From assembly GCF_014844055.1 (NCBI RefSeq), contig NZ_CP062167.1, forward strand, positions 759,501-823,500: a stretch of 64,000 nucleotides of DNA. The letters run 5' to 3'. This DNA is from Aureimonas sp. OT7 (lineage in GTDB: Bacteria > Pseudomonadota > Alphaproteobacteria > Rhizobiales > Rhizobiaceae). Within the stretch, counting starts at the first letter, position 1; each line of letters starts with the position of its first letter. The translations under genes were made by a program, and so were the position numbers. Of the stretch, positions 27,334 to 36,039 are shown piece after piece. The notes under the pieces were generated by a model. It was not told the DNA's origin, searched no databases, and saw only the letters and a program-made list of their open reading frames with translations.

Positions 27334-28182
27334 TTACAAGAAATTGGCCTGATAACTGGTTGCCATCAGCGACACATGCGCCTCCAACGGAGGCCGCAAC
27401 TCAAATGCCCGTGGCTCCCGTCCGAAATTCCATAACCTCACCAGTCGCCAATCGCCGCGGCGCTCCTCGGCAAGGGCCAATTCATTCCGCGTGATGTGAA
27501 ACGGCGTTCGTTCCCAGCCTTTGGTCGTCTTCACCTCGATCAGCCGATCGCGGCCATCGGGATCGAAACTAAGGATGTCGTAGCCGGCACCGTCGCCATC
27601 GACCTGCGATACCCAGCGGATGCGATCTGCGAGATCACTTCGGCCGGCGGCGAGCAGGCTGGCACGCTCATGGGCGAGGATCCGCTCCTCGCCGGCGCGG
27701 CCCAGTGCGCGGTTGCGGGCATCACGCTCGGCCACATCGTACTTCCGGGCGATAGCTGTCATCTGCTCGAGTTCATTGGGCGGCGGCGCATTGCTGTGCG
27801 TCGGTGGCGGGCCGATCCATAGAATCGCCTCTTCCCTCAGCGCTGTCGGCGACGGATTCATGGCCGTCCGTGCGATGGATACGAGCCAATCCGGATGACG
27901 ATCCAGCCAGCGAACCACCGCGTCGACGAGCGACGCTTGGAAATTGAAGGCCGGTTTATAGCCAGGGATCCAATCTTCCCCGAGGCCCTTTAGCACTGCG
28001 CTGATGTTCTGGTGCTTATATTCTATGGAACCCCGAGGCCGCCCAATTACCGCCTGCAGCAGCCGGTTGTGGTCGGCCTTGCTGTATGGCCGGCCGGCGA
28101 TGTCGTCGGCGAGCATTGCGAAGTAATCCGCAACGATCGCGTCGTTCTGCTCCTCAGTCCAGACACCAGCCATCTCCGCCAT
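27334..28182 (-). CDS. DUF3883 nuclease-domain protein linked to the AbiE pair
   Basis: 282-aa protein. The N-terminal ~130 residues (WTEEQNDAIVADYFAMLADD, NRLLQAVIGRPRGSIEYKHQN) form a helical domain common to island-encoded proteins. The C-terminal DUF3883 domain has the PD-(D/E)xK pattern: GEERILAHE, GAGYDILSFD and RLIEVKTTKG. It begins 8 bp after the AbiEii stop, so it is the third gene of the abiEi-abiEii operon; a nuclease there is not part of the classical two-gene system. It may be an accessory effector or a chance neighbour. It is a second, unrelated-length carrier of the DUF3883 fold in this island. Confidence 0.82.
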   Translation of the reverse strand: MAEMAGVWTEEQNDAIVADYFAMLADDIAGRPYSKADHNRLLQAVIGRPRGSIEYKHQNISAVLKGLGEDWIPGYKPAFNFQASLVDAVVRWLDRHPDWLVSIARTAMNPSPTALREEAILWIGPPPTHSNAPPPNELEQMTAIARKYDVAERDARNRALGRAGEERILAHERASLLAAGRSDLADRIRWVSQVDGDGAGYDILSFDPDGRDRLIEVKTTKGWERTPFHITRNELALAEERRGDWRLVRLWNFGREPRAFELRPPLEAHVSLMATSYQANFL

Positions 28183-28190
28183 CGCTTCGC

Positions 28191-29105
28191 CTATCTCGTC
28201 AGGACCTCTTGAAGCTGTTTCACCAGCGTCCCCCGCTTCTCGGCACTCAGGCTATCGAGATTCTGTTGCCGCCACCGCACGGCCGGCAGACTAGCGGCTG
28301 CCTCCAAGCCGACTGTTGACCAATCGGGCTCGCCTCGTTCGAACGCCAACAGGAATTGGCGGTGAGCATCAGGCATTGAACCGACGATTTCGCTGATCAG
28401 CGCTTCACGCGCTGCCAGAAGGTCGTCGAGTGCAACCGGCTGCCGCGTCATGCCGACGAAGCCGCGCTCGAACTCAGCTTTGATGTCTTTCCGGCGCGCC
28501 GCAAGCACCTCGGCCATGGGCCGGTCGTGGCTGATGAGGTAGACGAGAAAGGTCCGCCGCAGCGCGTCGTCGATGCCTTCGTTTGCCAGGAGGTCGCGCG
28601 CATCGAAGAGGTCACGTGGATGCTGCCGGTCGAATGCGGCGACGATCTTCCCGGCGTAGAGATCGGGGAAGGAGACAATCCGCATTTCCGCGAAACCAAA
28701 CTCGTCTTCGACGCCAGAGGAAACCGCACGAAATTCGGGTTCGAATACGCAGCCTCGCAGGACCGGCGTGACCTCGATTTTGATCTGCGCACTGTCGCTG
28801 CGAACCACGAGCTTGGTGACGACGTTTTCGCGCGAGCGCGACGGTGCGACGCGGGTGCCACGAACCGCTTCAGTGATGCGCTCCGCGATGCGTAGCATCG
28901 CCGCATCGATCGCAGCTAGCGAGGCCGCGCGTTCCTGAACCGGCACATAGGTGAGGTCGATATCGACCGAAAGCCGTGGCAGGTCCCGGATGAAGAGATT
29001 GATGGCCGTGCCGCCCTTCATCGCAAAACACTCTTCCGCTGCGACTGAAGGCAACGCGCGGATCAGGAGCGCGACCTGGTTGCGGTAGGCGTCAGCAAAA
29101 GCCAT
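28191..29105 (-). CDS. abiEii: AbiEii/AbiGii-type nucleotidyltransferase toxin
   Basis: 304-aa DUF1814 nucleotidyltransferase. The active-site strand reads MKGGTAINLFIRDLPRLSVD followed by IDLTYVPV, giving the G(G/S)xA...R.S.DIDL signature. The C-terminal helical part is complete, unlike the fragment at 3.7 kb. Type IV toxins of this family transfer nucleotides to tRNA or other targets and cause growth arrest during phage infection. It overlaps the antitoxin gene by one base (ATG at 29105) and is followed after 8 bp by the DUF3883 gene. Confidence 0.92.
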   Translation of the reverse strand: MAFADAYRNQVALLIRALPSVAAEECFAMKGGTAINLFIRDLPRLSVDIDLTYVPVQERAASLAAIDAAMLRIAERITEAVRGTRVAPSRSRENVVTKLVVRSDSAQIKIEVTPVLRGCVFEPEFRAVSSGVEDEFGFAEMRIVSFPDLYAGKIVAAFDRQHPRDLFDARDLLANEGIDDALRRTFLVYLISHDRPMAEVLAARRKDIKAEFERGFVGMTRQPVALDDLLAAREALISEIVGSMPDAHRQFLLAFERGEPDWSTVGLEAAASLPAVRWRQQNLDSLSAEKRGTLVKQLQEVLTR

Positions 29106-29947
29106 CAGGGTGCCTCATCCAGTTCTTTCGGCACGGTGATCTGATAGACGGGATCGTAGCGCCCCTCCTTGAACAGCATGCGCTTGCCCGAGCCAAAATC
29201 GATTGCAGCGCGCTCAATGTGTTTGAGCCATGCGTGGCGATGCCGATCGGCAAAGAAGAAGAAGAGGCGCTTCACCTTTACGCTTCGACAGCGGACAAGC
29301 AGCTTCTGCAGCCGTCGCGGAGCAAGATCGCTCAGGCCCTCCATGAGCACGTCGACCTGATGGAAGCTTTCATGGTCGGGCAGTTCGTCGAGAAGCTCGA
29401 GGATGGCACGTTCCGGTGCTGAAACCGTAAGCGGCCAATCCCATTGTCCCCAGGCAAGGGAGCGCAGTCCGGCCTCCTGGAGAGGCCGGTCGCCTTGCTT
29501 GCCGGCACCCGGAACGAGGGAAGGGAAGTCAACATCGTCCAGGTCGCTCCCAAAAAGCGGTGTGCTGTTGCGGTAGACGAATTCCTCCTTGAGTGGCAGC
29601 GCGGCGAGCCAGTTGGGAGGCTTGGTTGGACCGTGAATATAGACCTTAGAACTGCCTTGCGAGACGTAGTGGGCATAGCCTTGCAGTTCGAGAGCTGTCC
29701 GACCGCCAACGACAAGGCGATGGTCGAGGAGCGTCTGGAGCGAGATAATGACCTGCTGCCAGCTCAACTGTCCGCGGGGGCGTCGATAGACCCGGCGTGC
29801 CGGCTGTTCGAGCCAGCCCGAGGCGACATATTTGGTGCGCAGCGAAGTATAGTAGTCACGCGCGGAGAGCCACGCGGAATCGACGAGCAAGCCCTCCGGG
29901 AGGAGGCGCTCGAGCTGTTTCAGCTTTCCTGCGTTTTGCTCACTCAT
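29105..29947 (-). CDS. abiEi: AbiEi-type antitoxin
   Basis: 280-aa AbiEi-family antitoxin. The N-terminal winged helix covers about 1-90 (RDYYTSLRTKYVASGWLEQ, VYRRPRGQLSWQQ), with the GGRTALELQGYAHY segment after it, then a C-terminal domain (APERAILELLDELPDHESF). The antitoxin normally represses its own promoter through the winged helix. The promoter should lie in 29948-30098. It is the first gene of a three-gene operon with the toxin and a DUF3883 protein. Confidence 0.9.
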   Translation of the reverse strand: MSEQNAGKLKQLERLLPEGLLVDSAWLSARDYYTSLRTKYVASGWLEQPARRVYRRPRGQLSWQQVIISLQTLLDHRLVVGGRTALELQGYAHYVSQGSSKVYIHGPTKPPNWLAALPLKEEFVYRNSTPLFGSDLDDVDFPSLVPGAGKQGDRPLQEAGLRSLAWGQWDWPLTVSAPERAILELLDELPDHESFHQVDVLMEGLSDLAPRRLQKLLVRCRSVKVKRLFFFFADRHRHAWLKHIERAAIDFGSGKRMLFKEGRYDPVYQITVPKELDEAP

Positions 29948-30098
29948 GGTGGACTTTTTAGCCCATATTCAAACTGCACACCAGTTCGAAGATATCCCCG
30001 TTAGCGTCACTTCGGTTGGCAAATACGGCATATGGCAAACCGCAAGGCCTTGCGTTGATACAAATCCTCGAATTTTGATGGCTGAAACTGGTTTCGTA

Positions 30099-31454
30099 TC
30101 ATTCAGTCGGAGAGGCTTCGCCCGTTTCTGCTTCCTCGATCGGCAAGGCCAAGGCGTCTGTCCACTCCAGCGGCGAGCACGAGGTGGCCAGCCCCTTTTC
30201 GTCGTCGACAGACCAGAGTTGGAGGGTGATGGGGGGCGAATAGTAAAAGCTGCCCCTTTCTGCTTCCTGTTCAGGATCTGGCTCGGCGAAATCGACTTTC
30301 GACGATCTCGCCGAAATGTCGAGAAAATGGGGATTGATCAGGGCGTCGATCTGGTTCAGACGCTGCCGGACCCAAGTCGTCATTGCGCTCACTCTTGCAG
30401 CATCCTCAGACGTTGCATTTTCGAGATGATGCAGCACTGCAGTAAGTTTGTCCCGTTGGCTCAATTGCTCATGGACTGCATCCACAAACTCCATGCGGCG
30501 CTTCTCGCGGCTATTGAATGCCTCTTCACGCTGGCGTCGAGCTTCGGCCTCTCGCTGGCGGCGCTCCCGCTCGTCGGATTCTCTCCTGCGCTCACTAATG
30601 TAGGCTGCGTGCCCGGCGAAACCTGCCAATATGTCGGGCAGCATGCTTTCCAAGGTTTGTGTCTTTCCGTCTGAGTAAGTGCGGCGAAGACCCGAATATG
30701 GGTTGGCGTGAATGACGATGGCGAGCCGGCCGGATGGAAATTGGTCGTATTTAGGCCATGGATCGGTGGTGTAGCCCCAGCGCGCCCTTTCATCCCGCCG
30801 CTTCAATTCCGCGGGTGTTGGTTGATGCAAGGTTTTCTCGGGCTGTTCCTCCAGGCCGAACGCAATTGACTCATTCTCGACAATGAGCACCAACCCGTCT
30901 TCAGTCGCCTTGGGCAAATGGCCTTGGGTTACCGCAAGAGTGAACAACTGGCTTAGAACCCGAATTCCCCGTTCAATCGAAGCACGAGCAATTTTGAGTG
31001 GGACAACGCCTTTCGAGCGGACCGACGCGAAACCTTGGTCGTCAGGACGCGCTTTCAAAATCGCGCGCCTTGTCGCAGCGAGAGACGGCGGTTCAACGAT
31101 GCTTAGCGTCGGTTCGGATTCAGAGACCAGAAGCGGCTTAGCCGTAGCGTGCTTGTGGAGCCTGTCTCTGGCTTTTTCCTTGGCGTCGCGGACCGACGGA
31201 GACAGATGCTGCTCGGAACTTCCTGATATCCTCACCGTAGCCAAGTTTGGTTCGCTCAGTGGCGGTAGTGCTTCCTTGTTGACCCGCTTTCCGTATTCCA
31301 GCTTCGCCCAGTATCCACGTTCTGGTGTTGGAATGTCGTGGCGGTCACAGGTCTTCTTCAACGCCGTACCCGTAACGCCATAATCAGCGGCAACTTTGGT
31401 CATGGGTTTGGACCAAACCAGCTCGTAAAGCTCTTCCCGAGAAACTGTCTTCAC
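30099..31454 (-). CDS. Island-associated HTH protein of unknown function
   Basis: 451 aa from GTG 31454 with AGAGG upstream. The N-terminus (REELYELVWSKPMTKVAADY, GVTGTALKKTCDRHDIPTP, GYWAK) is a helix-turn-helix of a family that I have seen beside integrases on genomic islands. A charged coiled coil covers ~280-330 (RRRESDERERRQREAEARRQ). No catalytic motif. It is divergent from the integrase, with the TGACGGTACTTT repeats between. A degraded copy of its 5' end lies at 24.7 kb. It may bind DNA at the island ends; this is speculative. Confidence 0.72.
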   Translation of the reverse strand: MKTVSREELYELVWSKPMTKVAADYGVTGTALKKTCDRHDIPTPERGYWAKLEYGKRVNKEALPPLSEPNLATVRISGSSEQHLSPSVRDAKEKARDRLHKHATAKPLLVSESEPTLSIVEPPSLAATRRAILKARPDDQGFASVRSKGVVPLKIARASIERGIRVLSQLFTLAVTQGHLPKATEDGLVLIVENESIAFGLEEQPEKTLHQPTPAELKRRDERARWGYTTDPWPKYDQFPSGRLAIVIHANPYSGLRRTYSDGKTQTLESMLPDILAGFAGHAAYISERRRESDERERRQREAEARRQREEAFNSREKRRMEFVDAVHEQLSQRDKLTAVLHHLENATSEDAARVSAMTTWVRQRLNQIDALINPHFLDISARSSKVDFAEPDPEQEAERGSFYYSPPITLQLWSVDDEKGLATSCSPLEWTDALALPIEEAETGEASPTE

Positions 31455-31535
31455 CTCTCAACCTCTGCCGTCCATGCAATGTTCGATCTCAGCCCGCCGA
31501 TCCACGACCAAGTGGGAGCATTGATTTTGCCGGTT

Positions 31536-32050
31536 TTGACGGTACTTTATCGACGCATCAGATTCGACGTTTGTGGTTGCTGCCTCACTGCGAAGCAGCC
31601 GATAGATGCCGAAAGTTCACAGGATTTTTTCAGCAAGTTTGACGCCTGAAAACTCAGCAAAATCAAGAGGCTAGGTTTTTGACGGCACCTTACACGGCAT
31701 AATCGGACGCTGAAATTATTTTTCGCAGATATATCAGATGCTTAGGGCGAAAAAAATATTTGAGTGGGAATAATTCGGGCCTATCCGAACGCCGCCGATT
31801 TTACGCTTCGGCACGATATAAGTTACTGAAAACAAAAATAAAATCATCCTGTGTCTATCGACATCTATCGGTGGGCATAGATGGCGTTCGGCGGTCTCAC
31901 TGACGGGCCTCACCCCCATTGATCAACCGGAAAAACGAAAGTACCGTCAGGTCAACCGAGGCCAATGACGGTACTTTTTTCGAACCAATGCGCTGAATAT
32001 AAGTGTTTTCGACGACATCGGCCAGCAAAAACCGCGTGACGGTACTTTTC
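31536..32050. repeat. TGACGGTACTTT motif array (putative integrase arm sites)
   Basis: Copies at 31536-31547 (TTGACGGTACTTT), 31966-31977 and 32037-32048 on the plus strand and an inverted copy at 31938-31949. A degenerate copy, TTTTGACGGCACC, is at 31677-31689. The last copy ends ~18 bp before the integrase ATG. Repeated 10-12 bp arm-type sites next to int are typical of tyrosine recombinase attachment regions; an operator for the integrase is the alternative. Confidence 0.6.
31938..31977. promoter_or_regulatory. 12-bp perfect inverted repeat with T-tract
   Basis: AAAGTACCGTCA and TGACGGTACTTT face each other across 16 nt, and TTT continues to 31980. It could be a terminator read on the plus strand, an operator for the integrase, or a pair of arm sites. 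The same 12-mer occurs singly nearby, which favours protein binding. Confidence 0.5.
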
Positions 32051-32066
32051 CGCGCGGAGGCCCTAA

Positions 32067-33323
32067 ATGTTGACCGATGCAGCACTCAAGTCTTTGAAAC
32101 CAAAAGCCAAAATGTATAAGGTTTCCGATCGTGACGGCATGTATGTGCGCGTCGCGCCGTCGGGCGCCATCTCATTCAGCCTCGACTATCGGCTGAACGG
32201 CAGGCGGGAGACCGTGTATCTCGGCAGATATGCCCGTGACGGAATATCGCTCGCCAGGGCTCGCGAGCTATGCATCGACGCGCGGCGCGCGATCACCGAG
32301 GGGCGGTCTCCCGCCATCGAGAAGCAGCGCGAGAAGCGCTGGATCAAGGAAGCAAAGAGTTTCGGCCAGTTCGGCGAGAAGTGGCTGACCAACGCGACCA
32401 TGGCCGACAGCACGCGCGCGATGCGTCGCTCTATCTTCGAACGCGAACTCATGCCCGTCTGGCGAAATCGTCTACTGACAGAGATCAAACCGGATGATCT
32501 ACGCGCTCACTGCGGCAAGATCGTCGAACGGGGTGCTCCTGCAACTGGTATCCATGTGCGTGATATCCTTAAGCAGATCTACGGTTTTGCCATTCTCCAC
32601 GGCGAGAAGGTCGCCAATCCGGCCGATGACGTCGGTCCAGCCTCGATCGCTACCTTTACGCCAAAGGACCGCGCGCTTTCGCCGGCAGAGATTCGCATCA
32701 TGTTCAAGCAACTCGAGCATATTGCGACGTTGCCAACGATCCGCCTCGGTATGAAGCTCTACCTGCTCACCATGGTCCGGAAGAGCGAGTTGCAGGATGC
32801 AGTTTGGGACGAGATCGATTTGGACAACGCCGTCTGGACCATCCCGAAGGAGCGCATGAAGCGGTCGAAGCCGCACAACGTCTACCTGTGCCGACAGACG
32901 TTGGACATCATGATTGCGCTCAAGACCTGCTCCGGCAACTCCCGATATCTTTTGCCGTCCCGGTACGATGCGGACGCGCCGATGTCGCGCGCGACTTTCA
33001 ATCGGGTCACCTATGCTGTCGTCGAACAGGCCAAGAAGGAGGGGCTACCGCTGGAGCCTTTCACGGTCCATGATCTGCGGCGGACGGGCTCGACGCTACT
33101 AAATGAGCTGGGCTCTAACAGCGACTGGGTCGAGAAGTGCCTGGCGCACGAGGATGGGCGTTCGTCGCGCGGCGTCTATAACAAGGCCGAGTATGAGGTG
33201 CAGCGTCGGCATATGATGCGGCAGTGGGCGGATACCGTGGACGCCTGGATCGACGGCCGGAAGTATGCCCCCACGCTCTTGCCGCAAGCTATGCCCTTGA
33301 TGGAGCTTGATCCCGCCCTTTGA
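32067..33323 (+). CDS. int: Tyrosine-type site-specific integrase
   Basis: 418-aa P4/DUF4102-type integrase. The N-terminal arm-binding domain covers 1-95 (SDRDGMYVRVAPSGA, YLGRYARDGISLARAR). A SAM-like core-binding domain covers ~98-190. The catalytic domain has R238 (TMVRKSELQ), HDLR with H335 and R338, H361, and the nucleophile Y371 (GVYNKAEY). ATG 32067 has GGAGG six bases upstream. It points toward the tRNA-Leu fragment 470 bp away, its presumed target. All catalytic residues are present, so it is probably active. Confidence 0.95.
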   Translation: MLTDAALKSLKPKAKMYKVSDRDGMYVRVAPSGAISFSLDYRLNGRRETVYLGRYARDGISLARARELCIDARRAITEGRSPAIEKQREKRWIKEAKSFGQFGEKWLTNATMADSTRAMRRSIFERELMPVWRNRLLTEIKPDDLRAHCGKIVERGAPATGIHVRDILKQIYGFAILHGEKVANPADDVGPASIATFTPKDRALSPAEIRIMFKQLEHIATLPTIRLGMKLYLLTMVRKSELQDAVWDEIDLDNAVWTIPKERMKRSKPHNVYLCRQTLDIMIALKTCSGNSRYLLPSRYDADAPMSRATFNRVTYAVVEQAKKEGLPLEPFTVHDLRRTGSTLLNELGSNSDWVEKCLAHEDGRSSRGVYNKAEYEVQRRHMMRQWADTVDAWIDGRKYAPTLLPQAMPLMELDPAL

Positions 33324-33573
33324 CCGGGCGGGATTTACGCTTGGAAACATCAGGATGTTGGGCACGCCGGATCGGCGCAGCCCGCCGTGCCGTGAGCCAA
33401 GCCTCAACCTCGGCCAAGTCCCATACGATACAGCGCGGCGAGAGCGCGAACCGACGGGGGAACTCGCCACGCTGCTCCATTTCATAAATAGTGCTGTCAG
33501 CCATCGGCACCATCTCACGCAACTGCTGCCGCCGGATTGTTCTCCGAATTTGCGTAGTTTCGATCTTTGCCAT
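33289..33573 (-). CDS. AlpA-like DNA-binding regulator / excisionase
   Basis: 94 aa from ATG 33573, with AGGAG seven bases upstream; the longer upstream frame is not coding-like. It is a MerR-like winged helix of the AlpA family: RQQLREMVPMADSTIYEME, then GEFPRRFALSPRCIVWDLAE and VEAWL. Such proteins activate integrase expression or assist excision of islands. Its end overlaps the integrase end by 35 bp on the opposite strand. The basic tail (KRKSRPVKGRDQ) could contact DNA. Confidence 0.85.
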   Translation of the reverse strand: MAKIETTQIRRTIRRQQLREMVPMADSTIYEMEQRGEFPRRFALSPRCIVWDLAEVEAWLTARRAAPIRRAQHPDVSKRKSRPVKGRDQAPSRA

Positions 33574-33789
33574 GCTCAATCTCCTGCGTTGCTGAAGCGA
33601 TTGAGACTGATAGATGCTGATACTGGAAGCCCCGTTGAAATCCCATGCGGTGTTTTCGGGCCATAGCGTACACATCGGCGGGTTTTGCCCGACTGCTAGG
33701 TGCAGAGTAGGAGCGAACAGGCGCTGCTAGACGAGCTCGAAACTTGCGGCACCCGCTACGAGGAGGCGCATTCAGTAAACGCGACTCCC

Positions 33790-33842
33790 TTCAAAATCCG
33801 GTTCCGAAAGGAGTGTCGGTTCGATTCCGACCACCCGCACCA
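33790..33842 (+). other. attachment site: 3' part of tRNA-Leu(CAA)
   Basis: The 53 bases match the 3' part of a tRNA-Leu(CAA) from the anticodon loop (TTCAAAA) through the variable arm, the T arm (GTCGG / CCGAC with TTCGATT) and the acceptor strand CACCCGC to ACCA. The matching 5' half is absent: no GCGGGTG start and no anticodon stem partner upstream. This is the duplicated att sequence left by integration into a tRNA-Leu gene. The intact gene would lie beyond the left edge. Cutting at the anticodon loop is usual for this integrase type. Confidence 0.8.
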
Positions 33843-34006
33843 TCCTTCTTCAAAGGGCTCGACGTAGTTGAGTTCGAGTCCGGCTCGGCTCCCCGGACTG
33901 AATGAAGAAACGAATCTCATGTCCGAGATTCCCCGAGAAACTACGCGGAAACCACACGCGAAGCAAAGGAAGCGTGATCGAGAACGGGCGGAGCGTGTAC
34001 GTCTAG

Positions 34007-34192
34007 CTGGGAGCTCCTCCTTCCCTGAGGTCGCGGGCCGTTGCGCTGGCTCTTCAGAAGGGAGAGGTTCGAACGAAGGATTTGACCGATATTGGAGTCC
34101 CTCGTTGTTACCTGTCTCGCATGTGCGACGAGGGGCTGCTCGTAAAGGTGGCTTATGGACTTTACCGGGCTGCACTTTCTGATGCTGCTTGA
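34007..34192 (+). pseudogene. AbiEi-type antitoxin, N-terminal remnant
   Basis: A 61-codon frame reads RAVALALQKGEVRTKDLTDI, GVPRCYLSRMCDEGLL, VKVAYGLYR. This is the winged-helix N-terminus of AbiEi_4 antitoxins (..GIPR.YL..L...G.L.R...GLYR). There is no start codon, and the frame stops right after the domain. It lies just outside the tRNA-Leu att site. The rest of 33843-34258 holds no intact gene. Confidence 0.65.
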
Positions 34193-34258
34193 GCGCGTAG
34201 GTGGCAGCCGAAAGATTGAGGCCGGTGGCGTCGGCGCACCTGCCGCTTTGCCGCCTGT

Positions 34259-35185
34259 TCATGCTGTCGCAGCGGTTGCCTGCGCGGTAAGAAAGTCGAT
34301 GAACGCCCGTAGCGGCGGTGGTATGTGACGGTTCCGCGGGTAATAAAGTGTCCAGCCTGGAAATGGCGGGCACCAGTCATCGAGCAGGCGTACCAGGCGC
34401 CCGGCATCAAGATGGTCAGTGATCGTCGCTTCGGTGATACAGGCCAGACCGGCGCCATCGAGCGCGGCCGCGATCAACAGGTCCACGTCATTCGTCGTCA
34501 GCGGGCCGTCCAGTGATAGCGCCACCTCTTTCCCCGCTCGCGAAAACTCCCACGGCAGCAACCGTCCGCTGAACGGCAGCCGGTAATTGAGCCAGCGGTG
34601 ATGGGACAACGCCTCCGGCGTGGTCGGCACGCCGGCGACCGCAAGATATGCCGGGGAGCCAACGACTACACCGCGCAAGGCGCCGCTTACCGGAACCGCC
34701 TCCATGTCACGGCGGACGCGCTCGTCCAGGCGAATACCGGCATCGAACCCGTCGGCGACGCTGTCGACCAAGGCGTCATCCACCGTAATCTCCAGGCGAA
34801 TATTGGGATAGTCGGCCAGAAACTGACCGAGGATCGGGGACAGCACCATCTGCGCTGCCACCCGCGGCACGGTCAGACGCAACGTGCCGGCGGGCTTGTC
34901 GGCGCCGGCCGCAGCCTCCTGCACCGCTCCCTCGATGTCGGCGAAGGCCGGTGCAAGCCGTCGTTCCAGCTGACGGCCGGCATCGGTCAGCGAGACGCTG
35001 CGCGTGGTGCGGTTGACGAGCTTGGTACCCAGGCGGTCTTCAAGGGCGCGTAACGTGTGACTGATCGCTGATGGGGAAACGGCCAAGGCGTCCGCCGCCT
35101 GACGAAAGCTTCGATCGCGCGCGACGGCCAGAAAGGCCACCAGCTCGGCATATTCAACTCCGCGCAATTGCTGCTCCCTGCTCAT
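34259..35185 (-). CDS. LysR-family transcriptional regulator
   Basis: 308 aa. The N-terminal winged helix (VAFLAVARDRSFRQAADAL, SPSAISHTLRALEDRLG, VNRTTRSVSLTDAG) is followed by a two-lobed effector domain; it is of the CrgA-like subgroup that often controls oxidoreductases. It diverges from the SDR gene at 35266 with 80 bp between, so it most likely controls that gene and itself. Inducer unknown. Confidence 0.92.
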   Translation of the reverse strand: MSREQQLRGVEYAELVAFLAVARDRSFRQAADALAVSPSAISHTLRALEDRLGTKLVNRTTRSVSLTDAGRQLERRLAPAFADIEGAVQEAAAGADKPAGTLRLTVPRVAAQMVLSPILGQFLADYPNIRLEITVDDALVDSVADGFDAGIRLDERVRRDMEAVPVSGALRGVVVGSPAYLAVAGVPTTPEALSHHRWLNYRLPFSGRLLPWEFSRAGKEVALSLDGPLTTNDVDLLIAAALDGAGLACITEATITDHLDAGRLVRLLDDWCPPFPGWTLYYPRNRHIPPPLRAFIDFLTAQATAATA

Positions 35186-35265
35186 TAATCTGCTGAGATA
35201 CTAGCGTATTATACCGTTCCGCACATCGCCTATCTTTTGAGGTAGAATTTCAAGTGGAGACGGGC

Positions 35266-36039
35266 ATGACGAAGACAGTCGGCAGGTTGGATGGCAAAGT
35301 CGCACTGGTGACAGGCGCAGGAAGCGGAATCGGCGAAGCCGCTGCGCTCCGCTTTTCGCGCGAAGGCGCCGCCGTGGCGCTCGCCGGTCGCCGAGAAGCC
35401 CCTTTGGACGAGGTCGCGCGCACGATCGAGCGCGAGGGCGGCAGGGCGATCACGGTCCCGACCGATGTCTCTGACGAACGTGCGGTCGAGGCATTGATCG
35501 CGCAGGTGGAAAATGCGCTGGGACCGCTGGACATGGCTTTCAACAATGCCGGTATCCTTGGACCGTTCAAGCCGATCATGGAACTCTCCGCCGCAGACTT
35601 CGACGAAGTGGTGGGCACGAACCTGCGCGGCGTATGGCTGCTTGCGCGCGCGGAGATCCGCGCCATGACGGCGTCCGGTCGACGCGGCAGTATCGTAAAC
35701 ACGTCGTCGTTTGTGGCCGAGGCCGCAACGCCTGGCACATCGGCATATGCCGCGAGCAAGGCCGGGCTGAATGCGCTCGTGCGCGCCCTGGCTCTCGAAG
35801 TCGGACCTCAGGGCATCCGGGTCAACAACGTCGCCCCCGGCGTCATCCGGACGCCGATGTCGGCCGGGCTGAGTGATGACTTTTACGAGGCGCTCGCCAA
35901 CAATGCGGCGCTCAAGCGCCTGGGCGAGCCCCGCGACGTGGCCGATGTCGCGGTGTGGCTCTGCACGGAGGAGGCGCGCTTCATCACGGGTCAAACCATC
36001 CGTGCCGACGGCGGCTTCGCGATCCCGGGACTGCGCTGA
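35266..36039 (+). CDS. Short-chain dehydrogenase/reductase (glucose-1-dehydrogenase-like)
   Basis: 257-aa classical SDR. Cofactor loop TGAGSGIG is at 16-23, NNAG precedes the catalytic SSF, YAASK is the active site, and the C-terminus GQTIRADGGFAIPG is typical of tetrameric classical SDRs. ATG 35266 has GGAG six bases upstream; GTG 35254 is a longer option. Divergent from the LysR gene. NAD(P)-dependent alcohol/ketone chemistry is expected; the substrate is unknown. Confidence 0.92.
   Translation: MTKTVGRLDGKVALVTGAGSGIGEAAALRFSREGAAVALAGRREAPLDEVARTIEREGGRAITVPTDVSDERAVEALIAQVENALGPLDMAFNNAGILGPFKPIMELSAADFDEVVGTNLRGVWLLARAEIRAMTASGRRGSIVNTSSFVAEAATPGTSAYAASKAGLNALVRALALEVGPQGIRVNNVAPGVIRTPMSAGLSDDFYEALANNAALKRLGEPRDVADVAVWLCTEEARFITGQTIRADGGFAIPGLR

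Larger units (their letters stand above)
31455..32066. other. Gene-free region between HTH gene and integrase, AT-richer, with repeated motifs
   Basis: This 612-bp stretch is clearly less GC-rich than the window and has no convincing ORF. It holds the TGACGGTACTTT motif set at 31536-32050. Its place beside the integrase suggests the recombination control region of the island. Confidence 0.6.

Noticed and set aside
31536..32050. CRISPR array
   Set aside because: The repeated motif is only 10-12 bp with irregular spacing (from 28 to about 430 bp) and mixed orientation, and there are no cas genes.
33756..34373. 205-aa minus-strand ORF across the tRNA fragment
   Set aside because: Its core is the reverse complement of the tRNA-Leu 3' end (a stretch reading CGWSESNRHS), a well-known false ORF; the remainder has no family signature.
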